A DNA stretch of 64,000 nt from Tepidanaerobacter syntrophicus. GTDB taxonomy: Bacteria; Bacillota; Thermosediminibacteria; Thermosediminibacterales; Tepidanaerobacteraceae. The notes under the pieces were generated by a model that worked only from the letters and a program-made list of their open reading frames with translations, did no database searches and was not told where the DNA came from. This document shows, piece by piece, positions 58,352 through 64,000 of the stretch. Every line of letters begins with the position of its first letter. The first letter of the stretch is position 1. The position numbers and the translations under genes were made by a program. The DNA is taken from positions 1-64,000 of the forward strand of contig NZ_DF977002.1 of NCBI RefSeq assembly GCF_001485475.2, written 5' to 3'.

Positions 58352-59031
58352 TTTATGGCCTCCTTTAACACATCAAGCCTTTTTTTATATTCAAAAATCA
58401 TCTGTTTGCTGTCTGTCCTTCGAGAGTCTTTTAGGCTTTCAATAATCATCTTAAGATGTTTTTCTTGATATTTCATGTATGATACAGTAATTGGATCCTT
58501 TTTGTGCCGCAGTATAGGACCAAACAGCACATCTGCCTCAACAAAAGCTAGAGTTCCTACGCTTTTTATCGTTAACACCTCATAAAATTTTCCGTCTTCC
58601 TTGCAAACATCCTCATCTATTATTTTGTAGCAATGAGTCAGAAGATATTTTCGAAGTTCGGCAACATTTTTCATTGGCTGCAATATAATAGTTTGAAATG
58701 AAGATGCAATTTGTTTTGATTCTTCGAAAATGTCGATAATTGTCATGGCTCCCATTCCGGAAATCACAGCTACATCGCTTTCTTTTGATGTTAAAGGTTT
58801 AAATCCAGAACCATATCGCAGTTCAATGCGATCCATAAATCCGAATCTTTCAATGTTTTCCTTTGCTTTTAGATATGGTCCGGGCAGCACTTCAGTTGCT
58901 ATAACTTTAGGACAGATGCCTTCAGTCACAAGATATATGGGTAAATAAGCATGATCTGTTCCTATATCGGCTACTTTTGAACCTTTAGGGATTTTTGACG
59001 CTATAAGTTGTAATCTCTTTTTGATTCTCAT
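58348..59031 (-). CDS. trmK: tRNA (adenine(22)-N1)-methyltransferase
   Basis: 227 residues. The SAM-binding motif VADIGTDHAYLPIYLV is near the N-terminus, followed by ATEVLPGPY and the VISGMGAMTI block of the TrmK/YqfN family; a C-terminal coiled coil ends the protein. It methylates A22 of tRNAs. I prefer ATG 59031 with AGAGGT upstream over a TTG eight codons earlier. It follows rpoD by about 55 nt. Confidence 0.94.
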   Translation of the reverse strand: MRIKKRLQLIASKIPKGSKVADIGTDHAYLPIYLVTEGICPKVIATEVLPGPYLKAKENIERFGFMDRIELRYGSGFKPLTSKESDVAVISGMGAMTIIDIFEESKQIASSFQTIILQPMKNVAELRKYLLTHCYKIIDEDVCKEDGKFYEVLTIKSVGTLAFVEADVLFGPILRHKKDPITVSYMKYQEKHLKMIIESLKDSRRTDSKQMIFEYKKRLDVLKEAIK

Positions 59032-59087
59032 TTCTACCTCTGCCAAAGTAAGCAAAACAGCGGAGAAAATTCCCCACTGTTTTCGCC

Positions 59088-60230
59088 TTATTCCAAGAAA
59101 TCTTTAAGCCTTTTGCTCCTGCTGGGATGACGCAGTTTTCTCAAGGCCTTAGCTTCAATTTGTCTAATTCTTTCCCGGGTTACTCCAAATTCCTGTCCGA
59201 CTTCTTCTAATGTTCTAGGGCGCCCGTCATCAAGACCAAATCTCAAGCGCAGCACCTTTTCTTCTCTAGGTGTCAAGGTTTCCAATACATCTTCCAGCTG
59301 TTCTTTTAGTAAAAGATAAGCTGCTGCATCTGCAGGGGCTAATGCTTCGTCATCAGGGATAAAATCTCCTAAAAAGCTATCCTCTTCTTCACCTATGGGA
59401 GTTGCAAGGGAAACAGGTTCTTGTGCTATTTTCATTATTTCTCTTACTTTTTCAACAGGTAGTTCCATTTCCTCCGCAATCTCTTCCGGGGTAGGGTCCC
59501 TGCCAAGTTCTTGCAGTAGCTGCCGCTGAACCCGAATGAGCTTATTTATTGTTTCGACCATATGCACAGGTATTCTTATGGTCCTTGCTTGATCGGCTAT
59601 GGCCCTGGTAATTGCCTGTCTTATCCACCATGTAGCATAAGTGCTGAACTTATATCCCTTTTTATAATCGAATTTTTCTACTGCTTTCATCAAACCCAGG
59701 TTGCCTTCTTGAATCAGGTCAAGAAAGAGCATACCTCTGCCTACATATTTTTTTGCAATGCTGACCACTAATCTCAGGTTTGCTTCTGCTAATCGGCGTT
59801 TTGCCTCTTTATCTCCTGCTTCAATGCGCTTTGCAAGCATTATTTCTTCTTCAGCCGAAAGAAGTGGAACTTTTCCTATTTCTTTTAAATACATCCTTAC
59901 CGGGTCATCGATGGCCACTCCCTCTGGAGCGGAAAGATCTATTTCTTCCGGAGGAACCTCTTCAAGTTCAAGATCTTCTTCTGTAGAAGCTTCTTCGCTA
60001 TCGTCTATAATTTCAATCCCCATTTCTTCCAGGGATTCATATATTTTATCAATTTGATCAGCATCAAGATCCTCCAAATCTTCTAAGGCATTCATAATTT
60101 CTCCGTAAGAAAGTGACCCATTTTTCTTGCCCTTTTCTATTAGGTCCTTTACAATTTTCATTTTATCCTGCATTTTGTCCTGCGTTGCTTTTTTGCTGTT
60201 TTTCTTTTCCATCTGTTCTTTTTCTGCCAT
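59088..60230 (-). CDS. rpoD: Primary RNA polymerase sigma factor (SigA/RpoD)
   Basis: A 380-residue group 1 sigma factor. Region 1.1 is followed by region 1.2 ([17 protein letters not shown]), 2.4 ([21 protein letters not shown]), 3.0 and 4.2 ([29 protein letters not shown]). The acidic insertion at about 70-100 lies before region 1.2. ATG overlaps the stop codon of dnaG (TAATG), with GGAGGGGG upstream, so translation is coupled. Confidence 0.97.
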   Translation of the reverse strand: MAEKEQMEKKNSKKATQDKMQDKMKIVKDLIEKGKKNGSLSYGEIMNALEDLEDLDADQIDKIYESLEEMGIEIIDDSEEASTEEDLELEEVPPEEIDLSAPEGVAIDDPVRMYLKEIGKVPLLSAEEEIMLAKRIEAGDKEAKRRLAEANLRLVVSIAKKYVGRGMLFLDLIQEGNLGLMKAVEKFDYKKGYKFSTYATWWIRQAITRAIADQARTIRIPVHMVETINKLIRVQRQLLQELGRDPTPEEIAEEMELPVEKVREIMKIAQEPVSLATPIGEEEDSFLGDFIPDDEALAPADAAAYLLLKEQLEDVLETLTPREEKVLRLRFGLDDGRPRTLEEVGQEFGVTRERIRQIEAKALRKLRHPSRSKRLKDFLE

Positions 60231-62077
60231 TATGCCCCCTCCTTCCCCGGATTAGTGTAAGTCTTTAATCCATTCATTTCAGTCTTAAGTTGTTGATAGG
60301 TATTCAAAAGACTGTTGATCTCCTCTCTTTGACCTAGCATTTCAGCTTCCTTTATCTCTCGTCTCACTTGAGATATGGCTTTCTTAAGATATCCTTGTTT
60401 TATCTTGACAACAAGAGAATTTATAATTTCTTTGTCGTCTGAAATTAGATTTTCAAGAAGTATCGCTGAAAGTTCTGCGCCTTCTTCTTCATCTAAATAA
60501 TTAAAAATGTCAGAGGCATTTACCTCTTGATTTTTATTGACCATTTCAAATATAATTTCAGCAATTTTTTTTGTGTTTTTATTTGTAAAAAATCGAGGTT
60601 CAATTTTTTCTCCCAAGTTTTTCCACATACGGTTATCACTTTCAAGCATAAATTTTAGCAGCTTACGCTCAGCCTTATGAACTCCGCTGATTGCGGGCGC
60701 TTTAGATAAGACAAAATTATTCGAACCGGTTAAACTTTCTCTAGAACCGGCTCGCGGCATTGCTTGAGCTGATTTTTTTCTTTTTTCCTTTGCTTCCTTT
60801 ATTATAGAACCGGCAGAAATGCCAATTTCTGAAGCTAGTTTCTTAGCATATATCTCTAGTTCCGGTTCGCTGTCCACAGCACTGAGGATCTCTATAGCTT
60901 GCTCAATAAATTTTAATTTCTCCTCCGAATTATTTATATTAATACCTTTTTTTGCTAAAGTCAATTTATAATTTATTAGATCTTCTGCATTATTTAGAAG
61001 ACCTCGGAAATAATCCGGACCGTATATGCTTACTATTTCGTCAGGGTCTTTGCCTTCAGGCAAAGCTAGAACCTTTACGTAAAGTCCTTCTTGAGCCAAT
61101 ACTTCCATTCCTCTTACAGTAGCAGCTTCTCCGGCTGCATCTCCATCATATGAGAGAATAACACTATTTGTATATTTTTTAAGCAGCTTTGCCTGGTTTT
61201 TTGTAAGGGCAGTGCCCAAAGAAGCTACGGTATTTTCAAAGCCGTGTTGGTGCAGCATTATGCAGTCCATATAACCTTCGACTATAATAACGTCTAAAGA
61301 CGGATCTTTTTTTATTTTTGAAAGAGCGTACAAATTATCGCCTTTTGAAAACAGCGGCGTTTCAGGAGAATTTAAATATTTCGGAAGGGATTCATCAAGG
61401 GCGCGCCCTCCAAACCCTATTATGTTTCTTGTAATATCCTCTATAGGAAAAATTATCCTGTTCCTAAACCTGTCATAAAAACCTTTTTTATCCTTTCGCG
61501 GTATGGCAAGACCTATTTTCTCCAAGGCTTCAGCGCTTATACCTTTACTTTTGTAAAATTTGATAAGCGAATCCCAGGATTTTGGAGCATAACCAATGCA
61601 AAACTTTTCTATTGTCTCGTCTCTTATACCGCGTTTTTTCAAATAATTTATCGCGTTTTTACCTTCGCTTGTATGAAGTAAGCAGTAGTTATAGTATTTT
61701 GCCGCTAACCTATTTATTGAAAAATATTCACGTTTTGTTCGAAATTCCTCGGAAAACTCCTGATTCATATCATGCGGAAGTCTTACATTAAATTTATCTG
61801 CAAGATACCTGACGGCCTCAGGAAAGCTAAGATTTTCTTTTTTCATTACAAAGTTAAAAACATTTCCACCTGCGCCGCACCCAAAGCAATAAAACAGCTG
61901 CTTCTCTCCATTTACACTAAATGAAGGAGTTTTTTCATCGTGAAAAGGGCATAGACCCTTGTAATTCTCACCCTGCTTTTTGAGAGAAACATATTCTGAA
62001 ACAACAACCACTATATCAGCTGCGTTTTGCACTTCTTTGATAATATCTTCAGGATAAAACCCCATTTTCTTCACCAA
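60230..62077 (-). CDS. dnaG: DNA primase
   Basis: A 615-residue primase. The zinc-binding domain has C-x-x-H ([14 protein letters not shown]) and CFGCGAGG (about 43-67), the Toprim core includes the [12 protein letters not shown] and [10 protein letters not shown] motifs, and the C-terminal helical helicase-binding domain covers about 440-600. Start is GTG (GAGG 4 nt away) or the ATG three codons later. First of the macromolecular synthesis block dnaG-rpoD. The gap 62078-62226 shows no gene. Confidence 0.97.
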   Translation of the reverse strand: MVKKMGFYPEDIIKEVQNAADIVVVVSEYVSLKKQGENYKGLCPFHDEKTPSFSVNGEKQLFYCFGCGAGGNVFNFVMKKENLSFPEAVRYLADKFNVRLPHDMNQEFSEEFRTKREYFSINRLAAKYYNYCLLHTSEGKNAINYLKKRGIRDETIEKFCIGYAPKSWDSLIKFYKSKGISAEALEKIGLAIPRKDKKGFYDRFRNRIIFPIEDITRNIIGFGGRALDESLPKYLNSPETPLFSKGDNLYALSKIKKDPSLDVIIVEGYMDCIMLHQHGFENTVASLGTALTKNQAKLLKKYTNSVILSYDGDAAGEAATVRGMEVLAQEGLYVKVLALPEGKDPDEIVSIYGPDYFRGLLNNAEDLINYKLTLAKKGININNSEEKLKFIEQAIEILSAVDSEPELEIYAKKLASEIGISAGSIIKEAKEKRKKSAQAMPRAGSRESLTGSNNFVLSKAPAISGVHKAERKLLKFMLESDNRMWKNLGEKIEPRFFTNKNTKKIAEIIFEMVNKNQEVNASDIFNYLDEEEGAELSAILLENLISDDKEIINSLVVKIKQGYLKKAISQVRREIKEAEMLGQREEINSLLNTYQQLKTEMNGLKTYTNPGKEGA

Positions 62078-62226
62078 ACCTCAAAAACTTCCTCAATCAT
62101 TAATAAAGTAGTTCTTTTTTGGTTTATTGATTTATCTCTCCTCTTTTCAAATTTACATAAAACATTATTCTACGTTAATACCCATTATTCCTTCTTTTAT
62201 TTTTACAAATCTACGAGCAAAATTTT

Positions 62227-63231
62227 TTATATTTCCAAGGGCCATGATGATGGAACAAAAAACTCTTTGAACTTGCTTATTGCAAAAATATCCGTCATTC
62301 CTGCTATATAATCAGCCACCGCTCTTTGAATTCCTGACTCCTGGGATATTTTTACAAATTCTAAAGGCATAAGATCCGGGTTATTAATATAATGTTCGAA
62401 TAAGAGTTTGATCATTTCTCTGACTTTGTTTTCCTGGGTCTTTGCAGATGAACCTATATAAACCTTTTCAAAGAGGAATGTTCTCAGTTCCCAAGTTGCA
62501 TTAAAAACATTATCACTCATTTTTACTTCGGCTTTTTCATAGCTTGTCTCGATAACATCCTTAATCATTGTATCAATACGCTCTCCGTGCTTTTTGCCTA
62601 AAATGGCAACTGATTTTCGCGGCAGGTCCTCTTCTTTAAGTATTCCTGCTCTTTCAGCATCATCAATATCATGATTTATATATGCAATCCAATCAGATAG
62701 CCTTACCACATATCCTTCTAATGTTGCAGGTTTTCCCCTTGTGGTATGGTTTCTAATCCCATCTCGCACTTCCCATGTAAGATTAAGCCCTGTGCCTTTT
62801 TCCAAAAAATCTACGACTCTAAGGCTTTGCTCTTCATGTCTGAAGCCCTCGTCTAAAAGCTCATTTAGCACTTGTTCGCCCGTATGCCCAAAAGGTGTGT
62901 GTCCTAGATCGTGCCCTAATGCAATAGCTTCTGTTAGGTCTTCGTTTAATCTTAAACTTCGAGATATCGTCCGTGCTATCTGAGATACTTCTAGTGTATG
63001 AGTGATACGAGTTCTGTAATGGTCGCCTTCAGGCGAAATAAATACCTGGGTTTTGTGTTTTAATCGTCGGAAAGCTTTTGAGTGAATTATTCTGTCTCGG
63101 TCTCTTTGAAAATCTGTTCTTATACTACATTTTTCCTCCTCTCTGCATCTACCTTTCGTATTACAGCTCAGAGAGGCATAAGGGGAAAGATAATTTCTTT
63201 CAAAGTCCTCCTGTCTTTCGCGAAAATTCAC
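62227..63231 (-). CDS. dGTPase-like HD phosphohydrolase
   Basis: A 334-residue deoxyguanosinetriphosphate triphosphohydrolase-like protein. HD-domain metal ligands are H-R-x-T (TRITHTLEVSQIARTI) and HDLGHTPFGHTGEQVL, with the second D in DDAERAG/INHDIDD. It should hydrolyse dNTPs to nucleoside and triphosphate; the exact substrate is not known for Firmicutes members. GTG start with GGAG upstream. It precedes dnaG, as in B. subtilis. Confidence 0.93.
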   Translation of the reverse strand: MNFRERQEDFERNYLSPYASLSCNTKGRCREEEKCSIRTDFQRDRDRIIHSKAFRRLKHKTQVFISPEGDHYRTRITHTLEVSQIARTISRSLRLNEDLTEAIALGHDLGHTPFGHTGEQVLNELLDEGFRHEEQSLRVVDFLEKGTGLNLTWEVRDGIRNHTTRGKPATLEGYVVRLSDWIAYINHDIDDAERAGILKEEDLPRKSVAILGKKHGERIDTMIKDVIETSYEKAEVKMSDNVFNATWELRTFLFEKVYIGSSAKTQENKVREMIKLLFEHYINNPDLMPLEFVKISQESGIQRAVADYIAGMTDIFAISKFKEFFVPSSWPLEI

Positions 63232-63339
63232 AGGACACCACTCCTTAAAGATTTCCGAATCAGCTTTTGGTCATTCTCGTATATATGATATTCGATATCA
63301 AGATCCCTTTTTCCTCTAATTTATTAAAAAATAGATAAA

Positions 63340-63380
63340 GCAAGAGTGCAACACAATGTAATTGGCACTCTTGCTTTTTT
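63340..63380. terminator. Terminator after ppdK
   Basis: A 10-bp stem GCAAGAGTGC with GCACTCTTGC and a 15-nt loop. A T6 run follows on the plus strand and a weaker T-run on the minus strand. It lies 37 nt after the ppdK stop. Confidence 0.8.
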
Positions 63381-63417
63381 GTTTTTATATTTACGAATAT
63401 AAGCTTTTTAACCTATC

Positions 63418-64000
63418 TTAATTATTATCCTCTCTGGGATTTGTAAGCTGAGCTTGAGCCGCAGCAAGTCGTGCTATAGGTACTCTAAAGGGCGAACAAC
63501 TTACAAAATCAAGCCCTATCATATGACAAAACTCTACCGAACTGGGTTCGCCGCCGTGCTCACCGCAAATACCTATCAGAAGATCAGGTTTTACACTGCG
63601 GCCTTTTTCTACTGCCATCTTCATTAATAAGCCGACTCCATCTCTATCTAAAACAATAAACGGTGAATCGCTTAGTATCTTGTTTTCAATATAATGTGGA
63701 AGTATTTTGCCCTCAGCATCATCTCGGCTAAAGCCGAATGTTGTCTGTGTCAAATCATTTGTTCCAAAAGAGAAGAAATCTGCATAATTTGCAATTTTAT
63801 CAGCAGTAAGGCAAGCTCTCGGCAGCTCAATCATTGTACCTATTAGGTAGTGTACTTTAATTCCTTCTTCTTCAAACACATCTTCTGCTGTTTTTTCTAC
63901 GGCTTCTCTTAGAATTCTAAGTTCGGCCTCATGTCCTACCAATGGTATTTCGATCTCAGGAAGAACTTTTACGCCTTTCTTTGCAAGATTGCATGCTGCT
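63418..64000 (-). CDS. ppdK: Pyruvate, phosphate dikinase, C-terminal part (cut by window edge)
   Basis: The reading frame stays open to the window end, so the 5' part lies outside. The visible 194 residues are the end of the PEP/pyruvate-binding barrel: [53 protein letters not shown] and the catalytic Cys region [42 protein letters not shown]. The enzyme interconverts pyruvate and PEP with ATP or PPi. Because the true start is outside, no start is called. Confidence 0.95.
   Translation of the reverse strand, partial: AACNLAKKGVKVLPEIEIPLVGHEAELRILREAVEKTAEDVFEEEGIKVHYLIGTMIELPRACLTADKIANYADFFSFGTNDLTQTTFGFSRDDAEGKILPHYIENKILSDSPFIVLDRDGVGLLMKMAVEKGRSVKPDLLIGICGEHGGEPSSVEFCHMIGLDFVSCSPFRVPIARLAAAQAQLTNPREDNN

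Overview
The window looks like chromosome from a low-GC, Gram-positive, anaerobic member of the Clostridia. The pointers are the Firmicutes-type dcw cluster with a SpoVD-like PBP carrying PASTA domains, the dGTPase-dnaG-rpoD-trmK-nif3 block, a SCIFF-type radical SAM maturase, a c-di-GMP-I riboswitch, A/T-rich spacers and strong GGAGG ribosome binding sites with many TTG and GTG starts. A long G/C-capped V1 hairpin in the 16S gene would fit a thermophile. A relative of Tepidanaerobacter/Thermosediminibacterales is my best guess, as inference only. Almost every gene is on the minus strand.

Layout, left to right. 1-5270: a complete rRNA operon on the minus strand (promoter, 16S, tRNA-Ile, tRNA-Ala, 23S, 5S, tRNA-Asn). 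5.4-13.9 kb: housekeeping genes (P1/DmpA-type peptidase, orphan cheB, rarA, acyP, gpsA, der, a TIGR03960-like radical SAM protein, nrdR). 13.9-14.9 kb: an internally deleted IS607-type element. 15.0-32.4 kb: the division and cell-wall cluster, mraZ-rsmH-ftsL-spoVD/ftsI-murE-murF-mraY-murD-ftsW-murG-murC-ftsQ-DUF881-sbp-ftsA-ftsZ, without murB. 32.6-36.9 kb: a YfmH/YfmF M16 pair, tRNA-Pro(CGG) on the plus strand, and a SCIFF maturase gene with no visible precursor gene.

37.0-48.9 kb is the most interesting part. It is a surface-fibre locus: small protein, secreted vWA protein, SipW-type signal peptidase, two TasA-like proteins, an MPKTG-anchored protein, a sortase (probably class D) and a secreted transglutaminase-fold protein. 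Directly upstream, on the same strand, lie a GAF-GAF-GGDEF-HD-GYP protein and a winged-helix/BTAD regulator. The C-terminus of that regulator reads as a catalytically dead GGDEF domain that keeps an RxxD inhibitory-site motif. The transglutaminase gene has its own promoter and a c-di-GMP-I riboswitch next to its Shine-Dalgarno. Together these suggest a locus where c-di-GMP is made or degraded, sensed by a protein and sensed by an RNA.

49.0-55.4 kb: a membrane-anchored LuxR-type regulator divergent from an MFS transporter, followed by an OYE-type flavin/Fe-S reductase and an SDR oxidoreductase, probably an uncharacterised uptake and reduction module. 55.6-64.0 kb: RNase P RNA, an RNase HI-like protein, a zinc-ribbon coiled-coil protein, nif3/yqfO, trmK, rpoD, dnaG, a dGTPase-like gene and the 3' end of ppdK, which runs off the window.
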